From the NCBI GenBank assembly GCA_022701365.1, contig JAKUHH010000089.1, forward strand, positions 62,001 to 126,000: a stretch of DNA of 64,000 nt, in the 5' to 3' direction. Below the pieces are notes generated by a model that saw only the letters and a list, made by a program, of their open reading frames with translations, searched no databases and was not told where the DNA came from. A program made the translations under genes and the position numbers. Positions 46,521-57,763 of the stretch are shown piece by piece (positions within the stretch are counted from its first letter, which is position 1; each line of letters opens with the position of its first letter). Source of the DNA: Mycocentrospora acerina (lineage: Eukaryota; Ascomycota; Dothideomycetes; Pleosporales).

Positions 46521-47037
46521 GGTTGTGATGAGCGATGATGAGTGCTTCCAGTATTCTGTCATTCGTTGCACGCCGACCGGCAATAGCGACCAGCTCGGCC
46601 GGTAATGATGGTTTACCAACAGTGAGTGAAACACGCAATAAGCCCAAAATATGTGCTCTGCCGGCTATCAGTGGTTCAGTAATAGAGACTCATGAGCAGT
46701 CATTTTGCGCGCACTCGCCTTAATGTGGGACCATTACAATGTAGCGATGATGAGTAGATCCTCCCTTTGAACAGCAAAAGTAACAGCGCATGATAAATCT
46801 CTGCAAGTGAATGCCTACATGTTGGGTAATTGTATGTGGATATTTTGCTGGACGGCAGACCGGCTATTTATGATAGCCAAGAGAGAGCTAGAGAATATGA
46901 CTTCCGCAAAGTAGCTTCTGTCATTTACTGGTTACAACTATATATCTTGGAACAGGTCAAAAGATTCGCTTTCATAATACTCTTCTTGCTCCAACTTCTA
47001 GCGATAAAATAATCTCCCAGTTTGATATCGCTGCAAC
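46521..47037. other. Duplicated 5' flank of the coiled-coil family gene
   Basis: This flank shares patches with 16060-16400 (for example cgatgatgag followed by ctttgaacagc/ctttgaacggc, and aagtgaatgcctacatgtt against aagggaatgcatgcacgtt). It therefore appears to be duplicated promoter-side sequence. No gene is supported in it; the short frames at 46535 and 46830 are chance. Confidence 0.55.
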
Positions 47038-47601
47038 ATGATCTCTCACTTTTGGGACGATCCTGAGAATCAACAAAATTTCGGATCTTTACAGACAGGG
47101 TAAACTCTTTTTGTTGACGTGAATTAGCGCGTCTTAGTATCTGACTTTGATGACGACAGCGTTCGAAAGCGGCGTTATTCGTCCAGCATAAATCACCAAA
47201 CTCACGAATCGCCCATCACGCCAGGACGAGACTCGGAAAGGGCCTTGCGGTGGGCTAAAGTCTATCACGGACTACTTACAGAACTAATTATAAAAGAGGA
47301 CGACGAGTTCTACAAGTGGCTATGCAAACACATAGCTTTGCTTGGCCGAGGGATGGCAGCTGAACAAAAGGAGACAGAAAACGATCGAAAAAACATTCAA
47401 GAAGAGCGTCAAAAGCTCTTCCTTGATCGACAAAAACTACAAGAAAGGGAACAACAACTGGAGAAAAAGAATCAAACGTTGCATGAAGAACGAGACCAGT
47501 TCCTTTCTGAAGTAAAGAAGCTTTTCTATGGCACAGGGCAGATAATCCACAAGCTGAGTAAAAGCAGCGATACCGCAAACCCGTCAGTACTTTTTGAGTG
47601 A
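47038..47601 (+). CDS. Small coiled-coil family protein (paralogue of 16552-17043)
   Basis: Exon 1 starts MISHFWDDPENQQNFGSLQ and stops at a GTAAAC donor (47100). After a short intron ending at 47137 a long exon reads SDFDDDSVRKRRYSSSINHQ, RALRWAKVYHGLLTEL, DDEFYKWLCKH and then a strong coiled coil (NDRKNIQEERQKLFLDRQKL, REQQLEKKNQTLHEERDQF). It ends before TGA at 47599-47601. As in its paralogue, the first junction is one nucleotide off in my reading. The KRR patch may be a nuclear signal. The coiled coil is longer and more regular than in the paralogue. Function unknown. Confidence 0.6.
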
Positions 47602-49614
47602 TTTAGCTATTTTTGAGTTGAATGACTAACGTAAATAGCTTAAATAATGCTAGTGATGCACCAATGAATCTCAGCAACATTACAGCACCCTCATTTCCAT
47701 ATTGATGACGTCGCTCGACTCGCACAAATGAACAAGATTAAAAGTTGAATTTAAAATAAATTTATATTTCAAAATTAATATCTCTAAAAATAATAATCTA
47801 CTTGGTTCTTAATTCCTCTAATAGTGATGTTGATAACATTTCACCTGTCTAATCTTGTTTGATTGTTTGCGAAGCTTAACGTTGAGAATAGTAAAGAGAC
47901 GCTTTCCGGTAAAAGCCATTTTAAATGTTGATAATCACCTCATTATCAAGACATGCGTTAATTGTGTCCCACACAACGCTTTCTCTTTTCATCTCGATCT
48001 TCTCATTTTATCTTTCGCTTTGAGAGATGATTTCACATTTATTACATATTCAGTTGTATATCTTGGTTTACTTTCGAATTTCAAACCTTCGAAATGTTGC
48101 TTTGGTACATCTTGGTCATACTTGGTGTGTTTAACCTGCATTACAAGATTTTACAGGTCTAGGATTTGAATCGGATTTTCTGCTAATTATCTACCTACTT
48201 AACCTTGCTCTCACTTTGTCTTAAATGGTCTTTCAGTCAGCAATTTCTATGTTCAAGTCTCTCAACAGAGAAAAATCTATAAACTGATGAATTGACCTTT
48301 GTCATGTGATATCATGTTTGACTAATACACCACTCGAACGCTCGGCCAAATGCCACGTAGCTCAGTGCAGAGCAAGAGGGGTAGCGTTAAGATCTTAGCC
48401 TAGGTATATAAACTGCATCAGATACAACACAGTATAGAGAAGTCATCCACACAATAGATCACCTAGATCTCATTGTTCCAGCTCACTTTTTCACAACAAC
48501 TTCATGCACAACACAACATTGCGAGAACGTCAAATGTCTGTGTTATTATATAAAATACAGTACTGACAGGTTGTTAAATAACTCTGCTATTTTACTTTTA
48601 ACTGTCGTTCAGAAAACAATTTGATATTATTACAATATAGAAAGTCTCCTTAACTCCGCATAAAGATAGCAGGCAAGTTTTTGTTAATCGCTTTAAATGT
48701 TCTCTTTGCTAAAAAAGCACTAGTTAGGTGACAGGTGTGTAGCTTTACAGATGGACGGATTATATTTGGTGAACACTCATGCTAGTATTAAACCACACTT
48801 GAAACCGTAAAGATATCTGATATATCTGATTTAGAACATCCCAATCATATTAGGTAGTACTTTCCCTAATCAGGCTATTGAAGCTAGAGACGTTTACTAT
48901 TCCATACCTGGCCCTGCGCCCTCGCTGCCTACTGCAGTTTCCTTACATTTCTGTAGATTCATTCTTCTAGCTTTGCAATCATCATTTCAGACAGATAGGC
49001 ATTAACAGTAGCAAGCTGTGTTTCGGATTTTTCAAAGCTGTGGACGTCAAGGAAGCTTCCTAAAAAATTCAAGTACAGCAGGGCAGCTAGATGTGAGTCA
49101 GAATAGCGTCTTTCAAAAAACCGACAAACTTACTCCCATTTACTTACAGGTTTCATATATATGATTCCAATTCCAGCTAGATATATTATTGGTACACCAC
49201 TCACTGGGACTTAATAGTGAGTTGTTGGAAGGTGATGGCGAATAAAATGGTAAAGGCTATGTTGTCAACAAGCTTGCATAGTTCATGGCTACATCTGAAC
49301 ATCCAGTACAGGCCAATCTGTGTGAGATGCTCAGGGATATTTTAACAGGATAGTTGCAAACGCTGCATTCCGTCCATAAGCGCAGTAGTCAGATCTGACT
49401 TGAAAAGACTCACAAGGAAAGTTTTAAGCTATCCGCGATGACTGGTGCAGTGTATAGTCCTGGATTCATGCAGTCTTTAAGACTAGTCACAGACTGATGC
49501 ATTTGTACTGGTGCTGGCAGCTGTACCGCTGTCGTGTCATCGCAGATGACTCCCTGCCGAAAGCGCTCAATATGGGTCAGCTCATTGTTAACAGACGAAT
49601 TTTTTGCTTCTCAC
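47602..49614. other. No supported gene
   Basis: About 2 kb of AT-rich spacer. The 104-codon frame at 47855-48169 is Phe/Leu/Ser-rich and looks like translated AT-rich DNA. I found no repeat copy or domain here. Confidence 0.45.
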
Positions 49615-50109
49615 CTAGTGTGACTTCATGTGTCGGCGAGAATCAGATTTGTACCTCAGATACGCCTTTTCATAGTTGCATTTTTCGATCCGGGCATATT
49701 CTTTGTACATCTCGCGAGTCTCTGGCGCTTCCATTTTCTAACTCTCGCTGGCGACCAATGATATGGATCGTTGGTTGCGCTTCGAGCACTAGATTGTGGC
49801 TAGCTAAGCGTATGCGTATCGATACAGCATGAAAGAGTTCATGGGCTTAGCCACGTATCTATGTCTCTTTTCGGTTTCTTTTCGACGCACATCAACAGAT
49901 CTGTCTATCCATTCCCGAACATCTCTTACTGGGATATGGTTCCAACTTTCGGATAAAGTGCTAAATGGTTTAAGCAATTCAGAAAGCCTTCGCGTGCTGC
50001 TGTTTATCGCTATTTTCGCACTCGACTTCATTGTAGCCTTTGTGTTTCGCCTAAGCTGAAGGCGTCTTGAACTAATACTTTCTGTAGATAGGATGAAGAG
50101 ATCATTCAA
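49615..50109 (-). pseudogene. MATA-type HMG-box protein with three in-frame TAG codons
   Basis: One frame of 165 codons runs from ATG 50109 to TAG 49615-49617. After a basic N-terminal part, the HMG box begins RHRYVAKPMNSFMLYRYAYA at about residue 83. It continues LATI, CSKRNQRSISLVASES and KMEAPETREMYKEYARIEK to about residue 150. TAG codons lie at 49804-49806, 49789-49791 and 49738-49740. The last falls where HMG boxes have the invariant Trp of the S-W-K/R-M block, and the second where Trp or another bulky residue precedes Cys. Apart from these three codons the box is well conserved with no frameshift. The family includes mating-type and other sexual-development regulators that bind DNA in the nucleus. 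No MAT-locus neighbours (APN2, SLA2) are seen, so this is probably a dispersed HMG gene rather than the mating-type locus. Confidence 0.8.
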
Positions 50110-50375
50110 CTAAACAGCTAATCATTTAAACAAGATACAGATAGTGAGTAGAAATGTGTTTATGGTAGAGGACCTAGAGGCGGCGCCGCCTGCTAATTAA
50201 TTGCGCAACAAGCTTTAGGATGATTAAGCATACACACTATTAATATACACGATTTAACAAACTGTGGGCTTCGATGAGTGCTATCGCTGGTTTTCTAATG
50301 TTTCTTGCAGTTGTTACAGAACTCGCCATGCATAGATATATCAAGGAGGTGGTTTGTTCTCAGCCTAAATGACAT

Positions 50376-50870
50376 ATGAAGCCAATCCTTCACTTGCGGT
50401 CAAGCACTTATCATGAGACTCATGCAAGCCTAGGAAACAATCGGTATCATTACTTCATAAATCGGCGAACACGCTATCTTGCTATTTCCGGACATTCAAT
50501 AAAAAGAAATTTTCAGGCGACGCCAGACACATTTTTCCCCAGAGTCTCTAGACAAACAAAGTGATAAGAGGCCGGTCATTACAATGACAATGCCTCTAAC
50601 AAGTGGCAAACAATAAAAAAAGCGCTTAAAAGGTCTTTGACGCTGGCAACTGCACATATATCAGTACTTAGAGGAAGCAAGAGACATTGACGATTTTGAA
50701 CAAGCTAGGAGGTCGAAATTTGTCAGAGAGTGTGGCTAAACAAGCCGATCATGAGCCTATTTATAATCGTTACATCTCCTGCCAAGTCTTGCGCACTCGT
50801 CATCATCGCTCCACACAGTTTAGGCGACGCGAGATGCAAAGACGCTAGTCTTAAACAGTTCTATCGTCAT
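50376..50870 (+). other. Possible broken gene, unrecognised
   Basis: Several protein-like segments follow one another. A 62-codon frame starts at 50376, and the same frame continues past stops into GHYNDNASNKWQTIKKALKR near 50580. A second frame from about 50640 to 50852 reads HIYQYLEEARDIDDFEQARR and then TRHHRSTQFRRREMQRR before a stop. Composition suggests former coding sequence with a basic C-terminus, broken by stops and a frame change or unseen introns. No family recognised. Confidence 0.3.
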
Positions 50871-51536
50871 TTCACTAAGTATACTTCGGATACGCGTTTT
50901 GCGCACCGTGACCTGGAAAAATATTTTCCTTGCCTGAAAATGCAAAGTTTTAGCAGCCGACGCATTAACAAAACGTCAGCTCACTGATTAACGCAAACAA
51001 TGCAAAATCGTGCCTACATTGGATAAAAGAATTTCCTATGGTAGGAAACGAAGATGGGTTTTACTACGAGACAAGTTTGGACACCTTGAGAGCGATTATT
51101 GTGTCTGCACACTGAACGCACGCATTTAGCCAACGCGAACCAAGCACTATAACTACTTGTAACTTTGTGCGTCTCTGTACAAGCTTCGACTACTCTGACT
51201 TTATTATATCATATGTTTTGTTGTAAAGTTGTTTGGATTTTAATAACGCAGAATCGCGGTGCTGTACGCCCTTGTGGTGATGGAGTAGTTAATCACGCAT
51301 TTAGTTAAAGTCGGGTAATGTAAATTATGCACAGGCTTATTGCCTAGGCCTAAGCTCACGCTAACCCTTCCACGAGAAGTTCATTATTGTTCGACAATTG
51401 TTAAAGTAAACCTTTTGATAGCTAGGCAGCTTAAAAATGTAGAGAAAAAGTTTTAAAGTATTCTGAATCACACATTCATAAGTTAATTTTCAAAACAAAC
51501 TACTTTGGTTTTGTATTAATATCCACAAGGTACTTG

Positions 51537-53351
51537 CTAAAGTAAGCCTACGCTGAGGTCTTCTACAAATTGGGACATATTCTGTATACTAAACCAGTGA
51601 TTGAGCGCTATCTGGTGATCGTTTCTGTCGTCCCATCGCTCTTTCCCGATGACTTGCTCGTGGCTGTTGAGGTTGTCGTGTATCCAGCTAAGGAGCTGAG
51701 GAGCAGCAAACTGAGAGTAATTGCGTGTGCTGCAGATTTCTGTGATCTTACCATATTCCTCTAGCCAGCTGTATGACTGAATAGCCTGTCGTCATACCGC
51801 AAAATACGGGTGCCACCAATCAGGAAGAACGGTCTCTCCTGCCTGATTCTTTTCTTGGAGAGCGGCGAGATATACGTGTTCTAAGCTGATCAGCTTAGCA
51901 TGTTGATCTCCTGCATGTCGTCTCCTTGTTACTTTTCTGTCTGCATCTGTAAACTTCCATCCGCGGCCTTCATGTTTTATAATTGACTCCTCTGCTGCTT
52001 CTTGTCTGTCGTCTTCTTTGAAATCAAACTTTAGACTCTCGCCGCGCTCTGCATAGGAATAATAGAAGTGCCCCAAATCGGTGCCCGAAACAAAGGACAT
52101 AACATGGCTCGCATAAAACTTCAAGATGGTGCGCAAGAGTCCTTCACCCGGCGGTACGACGATCAGCTCCACTCTCCTTCCATCTGGTAGCTTTCCACGC
52201 ATGATTTTGAATGCGCTGTTATAGCGTCGTTCCAAAACTCTCGTCTCCGGTTGTTGTTTCTCTTGTACGCCAAGAACAGCATCTACTAACTCACGAACTT
52301 CGGTTCAATGGCAATATGGCCGTTGCTTAATAATACAAAAGTGGATGTACTTGCGTAGGAGGTCCTGATGAATCCCTCTCTTTTCCCAACTTTGTTTTGC
52401 ATAGTTAATGTTGCGCAACTAGTAGCTTTTTTCGTCATTTTCTTCCTCCTCTGTTAATGAATAGTCAAACATCGCCTCCTCGTCGTCATCATCACTGTCT
52501 TCCTGAGATAGAGAATCCCCGTTTCCACCATATTCATATGCTTCATCGCTACCGTCGTCTGTTGTCTCTGCCCTAGGTTGATCGTCTTCTTTGCTCCCTC
52601 TGAAGAACGCAGATAATCCCTCCAGGTCTTTGCTACGAGCATCAAGGATGGCAAGGACATACTTTAACGTCTTTAAAAAAGCCTTAGGAAGTAGGCGTAT
52701 GCTTGAATTTTCTCCTCAATAAATCCATACACGTCGTATGATCGAATACGATAGAGTGTCCAAGTTACTCAGCTTCTCGTTCTATTTCTTACAAGCATTA
52801 CAGAACTCGGACACAAATGTCTTAGCTATGTTCTTATCCACTAAAACTGCTTTTGAGACTATCTCGGCAACTAAATATCCACAAAGATGTTCAAATGTGA
52901 GGTCACCTTCTGACATGTACTGTAATGTGTTGTGGATGGTTTGAATTAGTACTATCGTCTGCCCGTATTTAGCGATATCGTGAAGCCGGTCGTTAAGGAA
53001 ATTATTCCATAAGATGCCATTTAAATTCAAAAAGTGTATAGCATCTTCTATAGCTCTCTTTTTGGCGGGAATGTAAATATCAATGTCGGATTCCGGTCTC
53101 ATGCTTTTCTGATCAAGAAGAAGACAGTCAAGACTTGCTGATCCACTCACACAACCGCCGTTATCTGCCAGCATAGCAGTGAAGGTAATGATATGTGGGA
53201 ATATAGTTGCCAGTGGTGTAAGATAATTTCGCCCAGTTGAGCTTGTGCTTTGCTCAGGGAAGTTGGTAGTGGTACTTGGTGTTGTCTGCGCATCCTGTCT
53301 TTTAATTTTTTTCGACTTTCTTTTGTTCACCTGTCGGATCGGTAGCATCAT
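51537..53351 (-). pseudogene. Nucleotidyltransferase-like protein, 605-codon frame with five internal stops
   Basis: From ATG 53351 to TAG 51537 the minus strand holds exactly 605 codons in one frame. The N-terminal half has GGCVSGSASLDCLLLDQKS followed by PESDIDIYIPA, which resembles the GS...DxD metal-binding core of the nucleotidyltransferase fold found in many uncharacterised fungal proteins. An acidic stretch (QEDSDDDDEEAMFDYS) follows. The C-terminal half has KLPDGRRVELIVVPPGEGLL, ILKFYASHVMSFVSG and HALNHWF-type sequence up to QFVEDLSVGLL. Internal stops are TAG 52782-52784, TGA 52716-52718, TAG 52419-52421, TGA 52305-52307 and TGA 51792-51794. All are one G-to-A step from TGG, and none is TAA. 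No frameshift occurs. Family function is unknown. Some stops could lie in short introns, but no clear donor/acceptor pairs remove them. Confidence 0.7.
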
Positions 53352-54451
53352 TCTTATTACCTTTAAATAGTTGCCAAGTATTGATGGTGGTGGAAACTGA
53401 ATAAAGCCCCGTATAGCGTCCTTTTATACCTTCGCAATAGAACGATCGGTGCCCAACTTAAGCTTAGAACAAGTTGCCCTGCAAAACTAAGAAGCTATTA
53501 TCAACCACGAGCATGAATTATTCCCAATTCCGCATTGTTGAGGCAGTTGTAAAGATGGAAACAGCTAATAGCAATTACATTTTCACCTCCATCCGCAGTT
53601 GCAACGCTGTTCTGCAACATTCAACTGATGACTACTAGCTAACCTACCATCCCAAAGTAATAGATAGCCACCAAACTAAACTAACTAACTAAAAGCAGCT
53701 AGCGTAAGGTTCAAGCAGCGAATCAGAGGAAAGACTTAGTAACGCGCAAAGTTGACGCGCTACTGTCCGTACAAGGCCAGGCCATTAACTGTTGCAAAAG
53801 TGCGTGCAAAGCGTCATTACGGCTGCAAGCGAGGGCGGAGCCATAATCGCTAGCAGCTGAGTTGCAGTGCAGATAATGGTATGTGAGCTACGCCCTGTCA
53901 GCCTTCCTTCGTAAGGAGCGGCTAGAGTCTGAACTGATAGGACTTCACGCACGTGCATCCACGACTGTTTTCAACAAGTCGTTGTGACCTGCAAAGTCCT
54001 GAAGTTTTTTTTCAGAATAATACAAAATCCATGTAATACATTAAGTGTTCTGCTTTAGTGACAAGATAAGAGTTAAAGTGGCTAAATAAGAGAACTTGAC
54101 TTGTTCCTCTGCTGTAAAGAGGCGTATCCCTATAGATGTAGCCCTCATCTAACATATTTCAGTGCACAGGAGAATTTAATCAAAAAGTTTCTCTGTTAGC
54201 TTCACTAAAACACTAGAGAGAAATGCGTAGCAAAAACAGGGATGTTGTGAAAAATGACTTTTTTCTTAGCAAAACCCAAGGAGACAGAAGGATGCGTACT
54301 ATTTCATACCCCACTAATACACATCTACCTCAACTTTATCAATAGTAGAGGCTGTTTACATTTTCTAAGGAAGCAGAATCTTAATCCGTTCCAAATGCAA
54401 GAATAAAGGGTGATATAGATCATTGCTAATTAATAGTTTGTAATCACGATA
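53352..54451. other. No supported gene
   Basis: Spacer containing a somewhat GC-richer patch at 53700-53900 with no recognised content. Nothing is called. Confidence 0.4.
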
Positions 54452-54593
54452 ACACATCTCCTCACGCAGCAAAAATCCTAGTAGACCGAAAACAACCAAC
54501 AATAGCGCAAGAATAGCAGATATCACAATCTAATGCAGTGTCTCGTTAGCTATTTTCAGCCCGCCTAGATCTTCGCCGCGTAGGAAGAGATGT
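54452..54593. mobile_element. MITE family C, copy 2 (142 bp, inverted)
   Basis: It has the same 142-bp length as the copy at 20173, in opposite orientation (core caagaatagcagatatcaca), with TA at 54450-54451 and 54594-54595. Ends acacatctcc and agagatgt are slightly decayed. Confidence 0.85.
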
Positions 54594-55224
54594 TAGCCAA
54601 ATTTCCAATTCAAAATTTGATTCTTACCGGAAGAGCTCAACTCTGAACGTCAAAATCCCACTCTTTCAATCAAGATCCCTGGCCGTATGGCAGAAGACAA
54701 AGCGTGGCAATAATGCAGTGATGTGTCTTGCAACACTAACAGTCAGAAATATTAATTAGGACAGGTTTTCTCAAAGTCCTTTTTCTGAATATCAAGCTGC
54801 AAGTACGTCTTGATTTTGCGAACTACAAAAGCTTTCTCTTGAGACTATGCTGTCAAGTTTGTGCAAGATCAACTTTGCATAGCGCCACTACAGAGAGCTT
54901 TCAATAAAACGGATATTTCTCTTCTGCAGGGTCAGTCACAACAGGTATCTACATAGCTAAAGAAACCGTAAATCAAGCAAATTGCTTCTATTGCGTAAGT
55001 TTATTGTGATTAAGTAGCAATTTACTGTCTAAGTATGTGCATGTACTAAGTGAGTGTTTTGTAAGGCTGAAGCGTTGAATAATCAAGACAACAACAATAA
55101 ATCAAACGCAAGGTGTGAAATCCTTTACTCTAAGCTAATTTTGGAAGTCTAAGCTGCCGTCTCTACAACGATATACAACTCGGGCAGACACTATTAGTTA
55201 CAATGGCTGCCTTGTCAAATATGG
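54594..55224. other. No supported gene
   Basis: AT-rich spacer between the MITE and the nested repeat complex. Confidence 0.4.
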
Positions 55225-55494
55225 AGGGTATGATCTTGTGATTTGTATAAACTGTACAGTGTTGTCGACGGAGGTTCGATGTCAGTCCCTATAAGACAAG
55301 ACTCCTCCTGTGACAAGACATCCCCACACTTTCGGTCTTTGCGAAAGTGATATTCAGATAGGAGTGATCTTAAGTACCGTGTCTGTGCACTCAATGCGCA
55401 CCCGTTAAAAACTTGGCTAAATTTCAACACGACATAAATCCACCAAATTGAACACAATCGAGACTGCAATTAATGCTATTGAAGCGCTAGAGTT

Positions 55495-57445
55495 AAGAGA
55501 AGATTATTTTTTGTTCAGAAATAGCTAAAAAGCATGGTGTTGTGCGTTCAACGTTGACCTGAAGGCACTAAGCTAATACAGCGTTATGTGCAGCTAGTAC
55601 ATCTACACGTTAAAAGCTTAGCCTACAACAGGAGCAGGAGCTTACTAAATATATAGAAAAGCTTAAAAAGCAAGGCTTACTACCTAAGCAAGAAATGATT
55701 CAAAATTTCGCATCATGTGTTGCTAAAGAGGCTGTGAGCGAGAGCTGGGTTACACGCTCCATTAACCGAGATTCACACCATCTCACATCACAATGGACAA
55801 CTGTTATAGACGACAATCGCCACCAGGCTGATTCAGGGGCTGAATACAAGCTCCAGTTCAACCTGTTAGGCGAGAAAATTAACAAGTAAAACGTTTTTTT
55901 TTCTTCATTTATATTGTATTAATCTATCTAACTAGCTGAACTAAATACAATAATGCCTATGCAGACGTTAGTCTATGAGGCGCTGTTTTTCCTCCTAGGC
56001 TAAGCTCTCTTTTCTAGAGCCCTAGAAGCCTAGTAAAACAGTAGTAGTGCTCTCACTACGCGGCTTGCTAACAGTAAGTATACTAGAGCAGTTCTATTTC
56101 GTTGTATTAGGCCTTTAGGTCAAGGCTCCTGCAGCAAGCGGCTATCTAGGCTGTTGCTATTTCTCGTTTTTTGCGCGTTGCAGAGGCCTATTGCTAGGCC
56201 CCTGAAGTAAAACGTTGAGCCTTGCAATACATGCAATATGGATGAGAAAGGCTCTGTTATTGACATCACCAGCCGATCAAAACGAGTGTTTAGCAGGAGA
56301 ATTTGGGAGAAAAAAGAGGTTACAGCAGCTATCTAGGATGGCTCACGTGAGTGGATAATACTCCTGGCGTGTGTATGTGCAGATGGATTAAAGCTGCTGC
56401 TAAGCCTTATATTTAAGGCTGCTAAAAAGGGCATACAATTAAGCTAGGTTAAGGCAATTAAGGCTAGGAAACACAAGATTTTTATTAGCTTGTCACACTC
56501 AGGATGGACTGATAACAATATAGGCCTTGCCTAGCTTAAGCAGGTGTTTGATCGCCACATTAAGAAGAAGGCGGGGAGATCTTAAAGGCTACTCCTCCTT
56601 GATAGTTATAGATCTCACGTTTCTATAGATTTCTTAGATTACTATAAGAAGAATAGAATCCTTGTTGCTATCCTTCTTCCTTAATTAACCTACACGCTCT
56701 AGCTACTTGATGTAGCTATGTTTAAGCCTCTCTTGACAGCGTATTTAAAGGAGCTCTTAACTTACCTTCACAATAGCTAAGGGCTTCTCCTAGTTAAAAA
56801 GGGTGTCTTCTTGCCTCTATTTAAGAGAGCCTGGCAACACTCCTTTTAAAAAGAGCTAATGCTAAAGTATTTTAAAGCAACAGGAATCTCACTATTTAAA
56901 CCTGCTTAGATATTCAAAATATTCACTCAGGATGAGCAGGAGTCACTAAAATGCATACTGCCTCTTACTTCTAATTAAAGAAGGTTAGAAAGGCTGTTAC
57001 ACATGTTAGTAGTTAATAAAAACACAGAAGAAGCTAAAAAACTCAGTTAAACACTCTACTCCTTTCAGGTTTAAAATGAGCTACTTTAGCTTGAAAACTA
57101 GGCGCTCTAAAAAGCTCTTATTTTTAAGAAGAAGCAGCAGAAGTATAGAAAGCCTCTTGATTTGCAATAACGTCAGGAGTACCATGGTGGTGCTGTTTTC
57201 TAGTTCCCAAGAAAGGTTAGAGAAGCACGTGTTCGTCAGTCAGTAAAGGAGCTAAAAAAGCTTTTCAACTATCCTAAAAGGGTAAGAAGAGGGCTTCAAG
57301 GCCTTCCCAACAAGCTATTGAGCGCAGGAAACAGGTGGTAGATGCCTCAGGTGGTGGTAAGTCTCATGAAGCTGTTCTTGCACCTCCACCTCCACAGTCA
57401 CGAAAAGGCCGTGCGATTAGGCTACCAAGCAAATTCAAGTAGTAA
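55495..57445 (+). pseudogene. Fot1/pogo transposase remnant (CENP-B HTH + DDE_1)
   Basis: An N-terminal helix-turn-helix is readable (IAKKHGVVRSTL, then EKLKKQGLLPKQEMIQNFAS). The CENP-B-like DNA-binding part follows (AVSESWVTRSINR, ADSGAEYKLQFNLL). The LINE insertion splits the gene after GEKINK. Beyond it the same frame resumes with NMDEKGSVIDITSRSKRVFS (first catalytic Asp), HSGWTDNNIGLA, and LLLLDSYRSHVS (second catalytic Asp). A Lys/Arg-rich tail follows. Stops are numerous and of both Gln and Trp type (TAA and TAG), as expected from RIP-like mutation on both strands. Inactive. Confidence 0.9.
55896..56204 (-). mobile_element. LINE 3'-end fragment inserted in the pogo element
   Basis: It is a reverse-oriented copy of the last 300 bp of the LINE at 3461-5660, with the poly(A) seen as a T-run at 55894-55902. 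A perfect 12-base target duplication (aagtaaaacgtt at 55884-55895 and 56205-56216) bounds it. Its 5' end lies inside the 34-bp tandem array of the parent LINE. Confidence 0.93.
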
Positions 57446-57763
57446 GAGCAAAAGTTTCGCATATATTATCTATACCATTCACCTCAAAATTCTGTAATAG
57501 CAGCCATTGAGCGTGGCTCAATAACCTCATTTCTACTTGAAATGGTTTTGACGTTAGGTGCGCGTTGAGTGAATCCGCGCATTCAGTGCACGGACACGGT
57601 AAGGATTCATTTTAACAGCCTATGAGTCTTAGAACTGAGACTTAAATCACGGTTTGCGAAGTTATTGGGCTGCTGAAAGTCAACTTGTTTCAGCATTAGG
57701 GTTGTCTAGACACACGAGGACTAACATTGCCCAACTAGTTAAAATACAATCAAATACTCCGTA

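Larger units (their letters stand above)
55377..57599 (+). mobile_element. Fot1/pogo-like DNA transposon
   Basis: The ends are inverted repeats (ccgtgtctgtgcactcaatg at the left; complement ccgtgtccgtgcactgaatg at the right), flanked by TA at 55375-55376 and 57600-57601. Length without the LINE insert and its target duplication is about 1.9 kb, normal for Fot1-like elements. It contains a decayed transposase gene and itself hosts a LINE fragment. Confidence 0.92.
55225..57750. repeat. Dispersed repeat family G, copy 2, split by a pogo element
   Basis: The left part (55225-55374, with ctttcggtctttgcgaaagt) and right part (57602-57750, with cgaagttattgggctgctga) together match the uninterrupted copy at 14430-14715. 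A Fot1/pogo transposon sits between them, and a LINE fragment sits inside that. The insertion point is the TA at 55375-55376. Confidence 0.7.

Noticed and set aside
47855..48169. 104-codon frame rich in Phe, Leu and Ser
   Set aside because: Reads as translated AT-rich DNA; no domain, no good start context and no splice partners.
49497..50059. Two plus-strand frames over the HMG-box gene
   Set aside because: Antisense shadows; the HMG motifs are on the minus strand.
49615..50109. The HMG-box gene as the mating-type locus
   Set aside because: No APN2, SLA2 or alpha-box gene is seen nearby, and surrounding genes are unrelated.
51570..51764. Plus-strand frame downstream of the nucleotidyltransferase-like gene
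   Set aside because: The minus strand continues the 605-codon frame through this segment, with Trp-rich helical sequence.
23025..53351. TAG reassigned to Trp as a sense codon in this genome
   Set aside because: The same genes use many normal TGG codons, and several genes here end in TAG, so wholesale reassignment is not supported.
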